Shown here in pieces: positions 1 through 11,364 of a stretch of DNA of 64,000 nucleotides. This stretch comes from Oreohelix idahoensis. Its lineage: Eukaryota > Mollusca > Gastropoda > Stylommatophora > Oreohelicidae. The number at the start of each line of letters is the position of its first letter. The first letter of the stretch is position 1. Under the pieces are notes generated by a model, which ran no database searches, had not been told where the DNA came from, and saw nothing but the letters and a program-made list of their open reading frames with translations. The stretch covers positions 99,501 through 163,500 of the forward strand of contig JAMPIV010019108.1 in the NCBI GenBank assembly GCA_024509875.1. Direction: 5' to 3'. A program made the position numbers and the translations under genes.

Positions 1-2740
1 CACACAGAGGGAGTAGCCATCCTAATGACACAGAAAGCAGCAGCATCACTTATCAGCTGGGTACCTATCAATGAGAGGCTAATATTAGCTAGATTTCAGA
101 CACGATTTTTCAAGCTCTCAATTGTACAATGTTATGCACCAACTAACGACGCTCTTGATACCACAAAAGATGACTTCTATGAAGCACTTCTAAGTACCAT
201 CAACACAATACCCAAGCATGACATAATAGCAGTCATGGGTGATTTTAACGCCAAAGTAGGTGACAACAACGATGGAGTACAAAGATATCTCGGTACTCAT
301 GGCATAGGCTGTATGAATCAAAATGGCGAAAGACTTCTAGAACTTTGTGAAATATCAAACCTCGTTGTGGCAGACACCATCTTTCCACATAAGAATATCC
401 ACAAGATAACATGGAATTCACCTGATGGCAGAACTAAGAACCAGATAGATCACTTCTGCATAAGCGCTAAATTTCGCTCATCAGTTCAAGACGTCAGAGC
501 ATACAGAGGTGCAGAGATCGGAAGCGATCATAACCTCTGCATAGCTAAAATGAGAATTAAACTGAAGAAGTTATACCAACCGAATAAAAATAGAAGAATA
601 GATGTACACAGACTGCAATCAAATGATATAAAGAAGGAATATAATGTCAAAATGAACAACTATTTCGATGCTTTAGGCAAAATTGACAACGATATCACCA
701 CCAAGACAATCGATACTAAATGGGAACAACTGAGAACAGCAATGACAGAAGCAGCTGTAGCGACCACCGGATACCTAGTACATAAAAAGAAAAAATGGAT
801 GAGAGAAGATACTTGGGATAAAATACAAGAAAGGAAAACAGCAAAACTTAAACTACTAGCGGCAAGTACACATAATGCAGTTGAATCTTGCAAACTAACT
901 TATAACTTGTTAAATAAAGAAGTGAAGACAAAAACTCGAAGAGATAAAAGACATTTCATCAATGAACTGGCCGTAGAAGCTGAAAATGCTGCAAGAACTG
1001 GTAATAGTAGGTGCCTTTATCAAATTACAAAACAACTATGTCACCAGCCTACTGCTATGGAAACACCTGTTAAAGGTAAATTAGGGAATTCAATACCAAC
1101 AGAAAAAGAACAAATGAAGAGATGGGCTGAGCACTTCATGGAGGTGCTAAACAGACCACCACCAACAGTAACACCTGATTTTAATAATGAAACATCCACA
1201 ACCACTTTGCCAATAACTTGCGATGAATTCACGCTGGACGAGATCAAACAAGCCGTTAAAAGATTAAAAAATTTTAAAGCTGCTGGAGTTGATGAAATTT
1301 CAGGGGAAATGATTAAAGCAGTTAATGACAACAACCTCTTGAGAATTTTAGATATTATAAATGAAGTATGGAGAGAAGAACAACCACCACAACAATGGAA
1401 AGACAGTATTATTGTAAAGTTACCGAAGAAAGGTGATCTATCAGACTGTAATAACTGGCGTGGTATATCTCTATTATCAGTACCTGGAAAATTATTATGT
1501 TGCATGATGTTAGAAAGACTTAAATTGCATGCTGACGAAAAGATCAGAGAAGAACAAGCGGGTTTCAGGCCGAAACGATCATGTATTGATCAAATATTCA
1601 CACTAAGAACAATTATAGAAGAATCAGTGGAAAGGCAATCGCCACTTATTATCACCTTCGTCGATTTTCAAAAAGCCTTTGAGAGTCTACACCGCCCATC
1701 ATTGTGGAAGATACTTACAATCTATGGTTTTCCAACAAAATATGTGAATATAATCAAAGCGCTATATGACAATGCAAGATGTTGTGTTAGAACAAATAAA
1801 GGGAATACAGAATGGTTTACAGTAGAAACAGGGGTGAAACAAGGCTGTATTATGTCACCACTACTTTTTGGAATAGCTATTGATTGGGTTATGAGAAACT
1901 ATACCCACAATGAACAATTGGGTATAAAATGGACAAATGGAAAATTCCTGGGGGACCTGGATTTCGCAGATGATGTAGCATTCTTAAGTTCAACACCAAG
2001 ACAATCCCAGGAAGCAATAAATAATTTGTGTCATCTCTCGGTTAAAATTGGTCTCCAAATAAATGCCTCTAAAACTAAAGCTATGAACTTTTCTAACGAG
2101 ACCTTTGATATCATCTTGAACGGGGGAAAAACTACAGAAAGTTGAAAGTTTCAATTATTTAGGCAGTAAAATGACTCAGGATGGTGACACAACAAGAGAA
2201 ATCCATACTAGAATTGCTTTGGCAGCTAGCGCCTTCAATAGATTATCTAACATTTGGAAATTACGATCATTGAATATACATACCAAGCTTCGTCTGTTTA
2301 ATTCAAATGTTATCTCAGTGTTAACATACGGCTGTGAGAGTTGGAAAATAACAAAATCATTGGAGAACAAGCTGAATACATTCGAGAACAAATGTCTTAG
2401 AAAACTCATGAACATCAGTTGGAAAGAATTCAAGACTAATCGACAAATAAGAGAAGACTCTAGGCAGAAATATGTCTCCGACTATATAAGGAAAAGACGA
2501 TGGTCATATATCGGTCATGTCCTACGAATGCAAAACAACAGAATACCACTACAGGCGCTCACTTGGGTTCCTGAGGGTAAGCGGAAAAAAGGAAGACCAA
2601 AAGAAACACTCAGAAGAACAATAATAAGAGAAGGAAGAACGTTGGGCCTAAATAATGTGCAAGAGCTAAGAGGAGTGGCGTCACAACGAACAACCTGGAG
2701 AGCACTGGTTTCTGCCTTATGCGCCGTGTTTGGCGCTTAA
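1..2740 (+). pseudogene. LINE ORF2: endonuclease-reverse transcriptase, one frameshift
   Basis: Makes and inserts LINE cDNA by target-primed reverse transcription. The reading frame (first Met at 25) shows EEP endonuclease motifs GDFNAKVG (about residues 72-79), QIDHFCI and GSDHNL. The RT then follows: KAAGVDEISGEMI in the fingers, GFRPKRSCIDQIFTLR, FVDFQKAFES, GVKQGCIMSPLLF, and the catalytic FADD at about 1963-1974. The frame stops at 2145, but the neighbouring frame continues with EKLQKVESFNYLGS and the typical LINE C-terminus (TYGCESW, GHVLRM, GKRKKGRPKETLRRT) to 2740. The shift maps to the G5 run at 2122-2126, where one extra base explains it. The protein is otherwise open, so this is a fairly young copy. 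The N-terminal part of the endonuclease lies outside the window. Confidence 0.88.
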
Positions 2741-2766
2741 AGAATTTATTATTATTATTATTATAA
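1..2766 (+). mobile_element. LINE (EEP endonuclease + reverse transcriptase), 5' end outside window
   Basis: Non-LTR retrotransposon entering from the left edge: the reading frame is already open at base 1, in the middle of the endonuclease. It runs through the EEP endonuclease, RT and a C-terminal region, and ends in a (TTA)n tail at about 2745-2766, the usual LINE 3' end. The tail abuts a segment identical to part of the 3' LTR of the next element, so I infer that this LINE inserted into that LTR. The clade (RTE-like or a relative) is not settled by eye. Confidence 0.9.
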
Positions 2767-3238
2767 TGATGGAAGGAGAATCGCATTATGATTCAAATTG
2801 TAGCTGTCAAGAACTCATGTGCTCATTTCTGGCTGTTGACTACAACAGCGCACGTATATAGCCACGATGTTCTTCTGACATATTGTTTTGACACGGACGG
2901 ACATGAATACTATGCATGTAATTTCTAATGACTATATGTGAATGTATACCGATGTGAACTGTCTTCGTGCGTCAACTTGTAATAAATATTGGACTCGAAT
3001 CGAAGGCTTACCCACATTCCTTTGATTACGTTTGATTGCTTCAACTTGCATTGTTGACGGTCCTTTGACCTGATGAACTCTTTCTTGTAAGAAGTTTATA
3101 GTAATAATGGATGAGTTCGTACGGAATCGGGGTTTGCTTGGACACAAGTTGTGTAATGATAAATAAGCAAGCATCCCAACTAAACTTATAATAATCGAAC
3201 GAAGGACCCTCCAACACCAGTAAACCACCCACGCAACA
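2767..3238 (+). repeat. 5' LTR remnant of LTR element 1 (R-U5 side)
   Basis: Matches 10893-11364 base for base except at 2793. It ends ACGCAACA, followed at 3240 by a TGG-initiated candidate primer-binding site. It contains AATAAA at 2981-2986. The upstream part of the LTR present in the 3' copy is missing here and is replaced by the LINE tail. Small antisense ORFs of up to 119 residues occur in both copies and are not genes. Confidence 0.9.
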
Positions 3239-3239
3239 G

Positions 3240-3257
3240 TGGTGGCCAATTTGATGC
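3240..3257 (+). other. Candidate primer-binding site of LTR element 1
   Basis: TGGTGGCCAATTTGATGC begins one base after the LTR end, where a tRNA primer site complementary to a tRNA 3' CCA end is expected. LTR element 2 has the same arrangement, a G spacer followed by TGGTG. I could not assign the tRNA. Confidence 0.5.
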
Positions 3258-4729
3258 GGAACTGGAATTTAATTGTAAAAAAAATACTCAAAGATTATCG
3301 AGTTGAAAGAAATAATTTTCCTTCGAGCGAAATGAACACTTTTTGTATCTACACCGATGACGTCACACCCCCTTGACAACAGGATGAATCAGCTGTAGTG
3401 ATGGCAGCCGCCTTTCAACGTCCTTGAAGAAGATTATTTATAAACGCTTAATCGAACATTGGAAAATAGATTCAATCAACATGAGCATGAATTATAGGTC
3501 CTACTGTCCGTTGGCGAAGCAAGCATTGTATAAATCTATCGAGGCAAAAAGATAAGTAACTTATTTGAAGGTTACAATAAGTTAATCCTATTTGTCCGAT
3601 AATGCCATGTTCTTCATTTTTGTAGCCATGTTAAATATTGTTTCTGTCTTTTACATGTAGCGGGTATGGATGGGCGGTGAATTATAATCAGTTCCATAGC
3701 TCCTGGGATGCTACGAATTGATTGTAATCGTTCTTAAGGCCGTGAATTAATAGCATTTCGCGAAGAACGCGTCGGATATCGGTGATCGTGTCGTTCGGAC
3801 TAGCATTAATTCACCTTGCATGTTAGTTGTATAGTCGTGTTATAACTGTGGTATTCTAGTATATTTGGTTCTAATTTTTATTCAGTTCTTTAACAATGTT
3901 GGTAATCTATCGTGTTTTTTCTGACCTTACTATCTTTCAGTTTATATTTTTGTTGTACGACCGTTAATGAGTCCATGTATACGTCACTAATTTTTGTGTA
4001 CGCAGGTTAATTATCTATTCAGTTCATTCTTTAATTCTCACTTCTGGTCTAGTCAACTTAGTTGTAAATGCATTTTTATTGTGAAAAGGTCTTTGTGTAT
4101 GTTAATAATGTTCTGTAATCCTTGGTTAACCCATTGTATTGTTTGTCTTCATTTCATCCCTTTATAATTTAATATTAATGCTATAATTTATTCATTAATA
4201 AGAGTATAGATTAATACATTAAATTTTTTTGAGTTTTAAAGAGGAATTAGGGACTTTGCACCAATTTGCAGTGATGGTCCAAGAAATGGGCAATGCACTT
4301 TATTGCTCATGAATATGACATAATATACTATGCTTAATTATTATAACTTTATAACATATTAAGACATATTAAATATTAATTAGTACACTTTCTCAGTACT
4401 ACATTGGGAACTTGGTGACAATTAAGATTAAATAACCTAATTATTTAGGAATAATACTCATAATTATTGAATATTAATATTAAGTGCATGATATAATTTC
4501 AGCACCTTATATAACTAACTATCATAACTATTTATGATAGATATTAGTGGGTATATATAATATTTTTACAAAATATTATAGATTTGTGGAACTTATACAT
4601 AACAATACAGGAATATTGCAATTTCGTATATTGATTATTCACACGTCGAGTAATTATAATTATCGACATAGATTCTAGTGGTGATTACAAGAAATAAGTA
4701 ATTGAATACTTAAATAAATTAACGTCAAG
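3258..4729 (+). other. Non-coding leader of LTR element 1
   Basis: About 1.5 kb of AT-rich sequence between the primer-binding site and the gag start, with no ORF that has recognisable content. By position it is the 5' untranslated leader. Element 2 also has a long leader (about 1.2 kb). Confidence 0.6.
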
Positions 4730-5533
4730 ATGCTTAACTTAGACTATTTTATTAAAAATGGTAAGGATTTTGGAAAAAAAGGAGAACTTCTCGAGGCTTA
4801 TGCATTGGCTGAATTTGCAAAATATAAGGCAGAAGAGGAGGAAAGGACAGCTATTGCTAAGGAAGAAGAAGAAAGAAAGGTGGCAAGAGATGAAATCCTA
4901 CGGATTGAAGAAGAGAATAAATTGAAACGACAGGAAATCATACTGCAGCAAGAAATGGAATTGCAACGACTTAAATTGGAAACAGCAAAACTTAATTCAC
5001 AAAGTGCTGCAGCAAGCCAAAATGATATTTCTCAATCTGGATCTTCTTCCAACCGACTTAAGGGCAATTATTACTTTAAGCTACCACCTTTCAAATTACA
5101 CGTGGACGACCTATCATCATGGCTGGCGCGCTTTGAGGATATATGTAAGGTCAATAACCTTGACAAAACTGCATGGGCACTTAAACTTAAGGAATTTCTG
5201 GATGGCGAACCTGCAAGTGCAGCACAAAATATTGATCCTACATTAGCCACAGACTATGAGGCCATTAAGAATTTGTTATTACGTCGGTTCCATTTGAAAG
5301 AAGAGGCATGTAGATTACGTTTCAAAAGTTTGTTGCCAGATAACAGTAAAGATTTCACAGGTTTTATTGCTAACATACGCAATACTTTTAACAGATGGGT
5401 TGAACTGGCAGGTGTCAACAAATCTTACGACAAGTTAGTCGATTTGTTATTGAGGAATAAAGTGTTATCTTCTGTCAGCCCACCATTCTTTGCTTATCTG
5501 CAAGAAAGAAAACCAGAATCTATTGATGAGTAA
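4730..5533 (+). CDS. gag: Gag of LTR element 1, ended by a probable premature stop
   Basis: Structural capsid protein that would assemble the retrotransposon particle in the cytoplasm. Residues about 20-90 are a charged Glu/Lys-rich coiled coil. From about residue 110 there is a capsid-like region (FKLHVDDLSSWLARFEDIC, LLLRNKVLSSVSPPFF, LQERKP) that aligns by eye with the Gag of element 2 in this window. The start follows an AT-rich leader, and its first residues (MLNLDYFIKNGK) match the start of element 2 Gag (MSTLDYFIAQGK). The TAA at 5531-5533 lies in the same frame as the following ORF. Element 2 continues there without a stop, so this is more likely an inactivating mutation than a natural gag end, though readthrough cannot be excluded. 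Confidence 0.82.
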   Translation: MLNLDYFIKNGKDFGKKGELLEAYALAEFAKYKAEEEERTAIAKEEEERKVARDEILRIEEENKLKRQEIILQQEMELQRLKLETAKLNSQSAAASQNDISQSGSSSNRLKGNYYFKLPPFKLHVDDLSSWLARFEDICKVNNLDKTAWALKLKEFLDGEPASAAQNIDPTLATDYEAIKNLLLRRFHLKEEACRLRFKSLLPDNSKDFTGFIANIRNTFNRWVELAGVNKSYDKLVDLLLRNKVLSSVSPPFFAYLQERKPESIDE

Positions 5534-8287
5534 GAAAAAATTTCTTTAAATTACTGCACCGCTCATCCGAACACTAACATTTCTGGCTCGTTAATAAGAG
5601 AACCACTTCCTGTAGCCTCCAATATGGCATATCATAGTAATAACAAACCAAGAACACACAGTGTAGACAGAGGTAGGTTCAAAGGAAACTATGACATTAA
5701 TTTTCATAAGGGACAGAATAACTTTAACAATAACTTTAATAGAGGAAGACAACAAAACAGAAATTATTCACCTCAGTCAAGATACAACAGTAATCCACGT
5801 AACTCAAGTTATGATCGGTCATATCAATATAATAATGGTAACAATTGGAAGAATAGCGATAATTATAACTCGAGACATCGAGATAACAATTACAATAGAC
5901 GACAACGAGATAATTCAACTAATTATTCTCGTAATCGTTCTCATTCTCGTGGATCTTCACATTATAACCATAATACCGGGGCAGCAGTTACAAATGATAT
6001 CACCCCTAAGGTTCAGGTTCCACCTAACGATAATACAATGCATTCTTCTGCTGCATGCTTTGCTATTAATAATAACGTGGCGAATAGTTGCCCACAATGC
6101 AATCTTATTTTTCAGAAGGCAAAGGAGATAGTGCTAAACTGCGGACACGTTCCACCAGAAGTAGGTCTTGCAGCCAATGATGGAACAGGCTCTCTGATTT
6201 TTAACAGAGGGATAGTTAACGGGTCTATAGTTTCTGTATTAAGAGATTCGGGGTCCACAACCATTGGAGTGCGACAGTCGCTTGTACATCCTAGCTGTGC
6301 AACAGGGGAACATGTCCGTTGCATGACTTTTGGGGGAACTATTGAGTTTTACCCCACAGCTATTATCCATGTTAAAACACCTTTTTTTACAGGTAACGTG
6401 AAGGTATGCATGCTGAAAAAGCCGATTGCAGACCTTATGGTGGGTCGCATACACGGCAGCAAGGATTGTTCACCAGAAGATATTATTGAATGGGAGAGAC
6501 ACAATCTATGCACTGGAAACGCCGTGACAACTAGAGCTCAGACTATGCTCATGGAGAATGTCAATAATAATAAGATGGATGCAGATAAACAGGAGGATAT
6601 TGAGGTCAATTCACCTATTGACAGGGAATCATTTGCAAACAAACAAAAAAATGACAAATCTCTAAATAAATTTTTTAACCTAGTTAATAAGGTTGATAAT
6701 TTAACATCAGGTAATAATAACAAACATTGGTTTATTGTTAAAAATGATATACTGATTAGATGCTTTAGTGATAAATCACAGGTAAAACAACAAGTGATGG
6801 TACCGGCTGCTTTTAGACGGTACATTCTTCAACACGCGCATGACTCGCAGTGTGCAGGACATATGGGATATACTCGAACACGATCTCGAGTATTGTCTTC
6901 ATTCTTTTGGCCAGGAGTATCACGTGATATTTCGCAGTATGTACGTTCTTGTACTACATGCCAGGAAGTGAAAGCATGTGGAGCTTTTCACACGGCGCCT
7001 ATTCAGGCTTGCGATATCTCAGTACGACCTTTTGATAAGATGGCCATAGATATAATTGGTCCACTTCTACCATCTGCGAGAGGACATAGATTTGTTCTCA
7101 CGTGCATTGATTTATGCACACGATGGCCAGAAGCCATTCCATTGAAGACAACCACTACCACAGATGTAGCTGATGCATTACATCTAATTTTTTCTAGAAT
7201 AGGGTTTCCTAGAAAATTATTATCTGACCATGGGTCGCAGTTTATATCCGATACCATGAACGAGGTAATGAAAACCTGGAACATTGATAGGAATTTGAGT
7301 AGCATTTATCATTCCATGAGTAACGGTGCAGTTGAAAGACTTAACCGTACGCTTAAGCAACTTTTACATAAGGTTACTGTTAAACACCCTCAGGACTGGG
7401 ACAGAGCACTCCCAGCTGTCCTGTTTGCTTACCGAGAGGTGCCACATGAACAAACTGGCTTCTCTCCCTTTGAGTTAGTTTTTGGTGCCCCTCCGAGAGG
7501 TCCTATGGGACTGATAAAAGATTTATTAATTGATGCAGAGATGACTCAGGACACTCAGTCATCTTATGAGTATGTGATTAATCTTCGGAATAATATTATT
7601 GAGTCTTGCCAATTGGCAACAGCTTCTTCTGAGGCTGCAAAAGCTAAGGCTCGATCTATACAAAATCGATCTAGACGATTACGCCAATTATTCCCAGGCG
7701 ATGAGGCTTATGTATTACTCCCTCACAATAACAATAAGTTATTGATCTCATGGACTGGTCCTTATAAGGTTACTGATAAAATTTCAGACGTTGATTACGT
7801 CTTAGATATCAAGGGACACAGAAAGATATTCCATATTAATATGCTCAAGCAATTTCATACACGTCCTATACACTTACAGTCAATTCTTCATGAATTAGAT
7901 GACAATACTGTATCTACTTGTCATTATTCTAATCTATCTGTTATACAGGAGGAAGAATCTTCTTTTCCTGAAGTGCAGATGCCTTTACCTGTACTTATTG
8001 TCCAATCTACTGAATCTTGGCGTGATGTGACCATTTCTTCTACGGTTACACCGCAACAGCATCAACGCGTTGCTGATCTTCTACAATCTTTCCCAGATGT
8101 GTTAACGGATGTACCGGGTTGCACATCTGTAATTAGTCACGATATTATTCTTAACGATGATACACCAATTCGTGTTCATCCTTATTCTGTACCTCTACAT
8201 TTTCTGAGTAAGACATCTCAGGAACTCGAACAGATGATATCATTAGGTATTATTGAGACTAGTAATCTCCATTTTCTTCTCCTTTAG
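5534..8287 (+). pseudogene. pol: Pol part 1 of LTR element 1: basic Gag tail, protease, integrase, start of RT
   Basis: Continues the gag frame past the stop at 5531; the first Met is at 5624. It opens with an Asn/Arg/Ser/Tyr-rich basic tail (to about residue 120), then a C-x2-C-x13-CGH motif (6089-6148). The aspartic protease active site follows (DSGST at about 6245), then the integrase HHCC zinc motif (HAHDSQCAGHMG at about 6832, CTTC at about 6950) and the integrase core, with D at about 7048, D in SDHGSQF at about 7221 and E in VERLNRT at about 7333. A GPY-like module (SWTGPYKV) comes next, and then the start of the RT (LTDVPGC, THEN the GIIET region). The frame is lost at about 8264-8266, where one base appears to be missing. 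Integrase lies upstream of RT, the reverse of ordinary gypsy elements. Confidence 0.87.
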
Positions 8288-9429
8288 TCATTGTCCGGAA
8301 AAAGGACAACAACATACGTTTATGTGTTGACTATAGGAAACTTAATGCGCAGACAGAACCGGATAGCGAACCACATCCTATCCTTGACGATTTACTTCCT
8401 CGTCTATCCAATGCTACACTTTTCACTAAAATTGACTTAACCAAAGGTTATTGGCAGATTCCACTAACCGAAAGAGCCAAATACTACACAGCATTCTCAA
8501 CTCCACAAGGTCTTTACCAGTGGAACGTGATGCCTTTTGGGCTAATGAATGCTCCAGCTACCTTTATTCGCATGATGCGAAAAATTTTAGCAGGTAGATC
8601 AGATATAATTACCTACATTGACGACATATGTTTGTTTAGTTCATCATTTGAGGAACATTTTTTGGGTCTTAAATCAGTTTTGGAAATATTGCGGGATAAC
8701 CATTTAACCGCTAAACCAACTAAAATTCAAATAGCGTGTAATGAGATAACATTCCTGGGACACATTATTGGATCAGGACGTATCCAAACAATTCCCAATA
8801 CGGTTTCTAAAATATTAAATTTATCTGTTCCTCAAACGAAGAAACAGGTTAGGAGTCTGTTAGGTTTAATCCAATACTATAGCAGATTTGTACCTCACCT
8901 ATCATCCATCATGGCTGTCCTGTCATCGCTACTAAAGAAGAACATGCCAGTAAGGATAAATTGGACAGACGAATGTGACAAAACTTTTCGCACTATCTTA
9001 AACATATTTTCATGCCCACCTGTTTTAAGATTACCAGATGATTCTAAAAAGTTTGTTCTACGTACAGATGCGAGTAATTACGGACTCGGGGCATGTCTAC
9101 TCCAATATCATGATAATGTCTTTCACCCTGTACTTTATATCTCACGCAAGCTGAAACCTCCGGAGACTAAATATTCGATTGTAGACCGAGAATTGCTCTC
9201 CGTAATCTGGGCAATTACCAAACTGGAAAAATTTTTGCTGGGATCTCCATTTTTGATCCAGACTGATCAGAAATCTGTGGCAGCATTACGTCATTCAAAC
9301 CATAAAAGTGCAAAACTTGCAAGATTTCCTATTACGTTGCAACCATATGAGTTTGAAATACAGTCGATACCAGGGACTGAAAACGTCATAGCCGATACGT
9401 TGTCCAGACATCCTACGGATTCTGAATGA
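8266..9429 (+). pseudogene. pol: Pol part 2 of LTR element 1: reverse transcriptase and RNase H
   Basis: Open without interruption from 8266, although the first ATG is only at 8527, because this is the shifted continuation of the preceding frame. RT motifs: VIVRKKDNNIRLCVDYRKLN, FTKIDLTKGYWQIPL, MPFGLMNAPATF, and the catalytic YIDD at 8614-8625. RNase H follows with LRTDASNYGLGA, VDRELLSVIWA and QTDQKS, and ends SIPGTENVIADTLSRHP. The stop is at 9427-9429. Catalytic residues look intact, so the single shift near 8265 is the main lesion on this side. Confidence 0.88.
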
Positions 9430-10556
9430 ATATTACTATTTCAAATTTTCTGACTAATCAAGCATTACATTTGCAATGAACTGTATTAATGCCACGTCAG
9501 AATATACAACACTTCAGTTGGACTTCCTACTTAAATAAGGACATTTCGAAATAAACTATTGTGATCAAAATATCAAGTTTTACGGATCGTTTGAAAATTT
9601 GGACTTCAATTCCACTTTGCGTATCACTCATTTCGATTGAAAACTGTTAAAAAGGAACAATCTCTGATGTAGAAGGGACATATACTGTGATGACTGATTC
9701 AATTACATTCAAAGTTTTAATAAAGGAACTAACGATGATTGGATAATCATATCATAATTCGATAATATGAACCTTGTGTCTTAATGAACTTTCATACAAG
9801 TCAACAGGATATAACAACGATTGGATCTTCATGTCCGATATTGTTAAATTTTCGAGTTATTAAATTAATATATAATAAAATAAAGTTAAAGTGTGATGAA
9901 ATAAAAAAAAATAATAAAATATACTAAGAAAAGATGAAACAAAATAATATCACACCAATTAATATTTTAATTAGTGTAATTATAAATTTAATAGATATTA
10001 CATTATGACATTTCATATTTATAGTTAAAATGTATGAATTTGTTTTGTTCTTTTCTTCTGATTGCGTTAATTTAATTAGGTATCTATCCTTACACTTCAT
10101 TTTCACACGCATTCTAATTTAATATATACTTTAATATTTGGTTTTAATTGTCCGTACTTCTCAATTTTTATTTCTTTTACTCTCTTATACTATTTCTCAT
10201 TTTCTTCAATTAGATATTAATTAGTTAGTACCATACGTACATACTATAATTAATTATTTTAATTTTAGTTAGTTAGAATAATTTTAATAACACCTCACAT
10301 TATTAGTTAGTCGATACATACAACAAATTAATTAGTTAATTAGTTAGTGACAGTGACATTTCCTTGTTTAATATAAGTTATATGTATGATATGACGTTGA
10401 TTTTATTATAAGATATTACTGACATGACCACGACACTGTTCTAGATAGAACATCGTAGGTCATACGTCGGTTTTTGTTAAATTTTTGATAATTTGATTAA
10501 TATTTTTCAAAAAAAATCTATCTAATAGATTTTTTTCCCCCGTCTGACAGGAAATC
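9430..10556 (+). other. 3' untranslated region of LTR element 1
   Basis: About 1.1 kb, very AT-rich, between the RNase H stop and the inferred 3' LTR start. It holds no ORF with recognisable content and no env. It ends GACAGGAAATC directly before TGTTACGG. The last bases parallel element 2 (GGTAATC then TGTTGCG), but the polypurine tract is weak. Confidence 0.6.
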
Positions 10557-10801
10557 TGTTACGGTGTTATTTTAAATGACGGCGTCTGCTGGGGTTTAGC
10601 CATGCGCAACGTTAGGGGTCATTAACATTTATAGAATATGTCGATATTTTACGGTATACTGAACGCGAAATATATGCGGAGATTATGACGCATTCGCGTT
10701 GGGAAGGTCACGCTGGGTGACTTGGTTACATGGCCCTTGTTACGCTATCCGTCAAGCAAGAAGGTCGTGTCTTGTATTTCTTCCAAGGAAAAAAGGCTGA
10801 G

Positions 10802-10807
10802 TATATA
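10802..10807 (+). promoter_or_regulatory. TATA box candidate in 3' LTR of element 1
   Basis: TATATA lies about 245 bp into the inferred LTR, in the portion absent from the truncated 5' copy. If it is the LTR promoter, the LINE insertion separated it from the gag-pol region. Confidence 0.4.
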
Positions 10808-11106
10808 GCCTAAATTAGATATATGAATCGATGTAGAACTCAGGGTCAGTTCGGTTATTAATCTAAGTATGAGATTAATTAAATTAAACTAATGATGGAA
10901 GGAGAATCGCATTATGATCCAAATTGTAGCTGTCAAGAACTCATGTGCTCATTTCTGGCTGTTGACTACAACAGCGCACGTATATAGCCACGATGTTCTT
11001 CTGACATATTGTTTTGACACGGACGGACATGAATACTATGCATGTAATTTCTAATGACTATATGTGAATGTATACCGATGTGAACTGTCTTCGTGCGTCA
11101 ACTTGT

Positions 11107-11112
11107 AATAAA
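11107..11112 (+). promoter_or_regulatory. Polyadenylation signal AATAAA in 3' LTR of element 1
   Basis: AATAAA within the R/U5 side of the LTR; the same hexamer is at 2981-2986 in the 5' copy. The position fits transcript end formation in the 3' LTR. Confidence 0.45.
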
Positions 11113-11364
11113 TATTGGACTCGAATCGAAGGCTTACCCACATTCCTTTGATTACGTTTGATTGCTTCAACTTGCATTGTTGACGGTCCTTTGACCTGAT
11201 GAACTCTTTCTTGTAAGAAGTTTATAGTAATAATGGATGAGTTCGTACGGAATCGGGGTTTGCTTGGACACAAGTTGTGTAATGATAAATAAGCAAGCAT
11301 CCCAACTAAACTTATAATAATCGAACGAAGGACCCTCCAACACCAGTAAACCACCCACGCAACA

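Larger units (their letters stand above)
2767..11364 (+). mobile_element. LTR retrotransposon 1 (Gmr1-like: gypsy-type domains in copia order)
   Basis: A 472-bp direct repeat (2767-3238 and 10893-11364, one mismatch found by eye, T at 2793 versus C at 10919) flanks a gag-pol region reading Gag, protease, integrase, RT, RNase H. The 3' LTR probably starts at 10557 (TGTTACGG, preceded by GAAATC) and ends in CAACA at 11364, giving 808 bp. The 5' copy would then keep only the last 472 bp, its front having been displaced by the LINE insertion. Accordingly no target duplication is visible: ATAA on the left against ACCCC on the right. The element has one nonsense codon and one frameshift. There is no env-like ORF between RNase H and the 3' LTR. 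Confidence 0.88.
10557..11364 (+). repeat. 3' LTR of LTR element 1
   Basis: Inferred 808 bp, TG...CA. The right 472 bp repeat the 5' copy. The left 336 bp have no partner in the window because the 5' copy was cut by the LINE. The start at 10557 is inferred from the TGTT start, the preceding purine-containing stretch and the parallel with element 2. Confidence 0.75.

Noticed and set aside
2932..3291. Antisense ORF shared with 11058-11354
   Set aside because: Identical because both lie in the LTRs of element 1; no recognisable protein.
5531..5533. Natural gag stop with readthrough in element 1
   Set aside because: Element 2 reads through the same place without a stop, so a private nonsense mutation is simpler, though not excluded.
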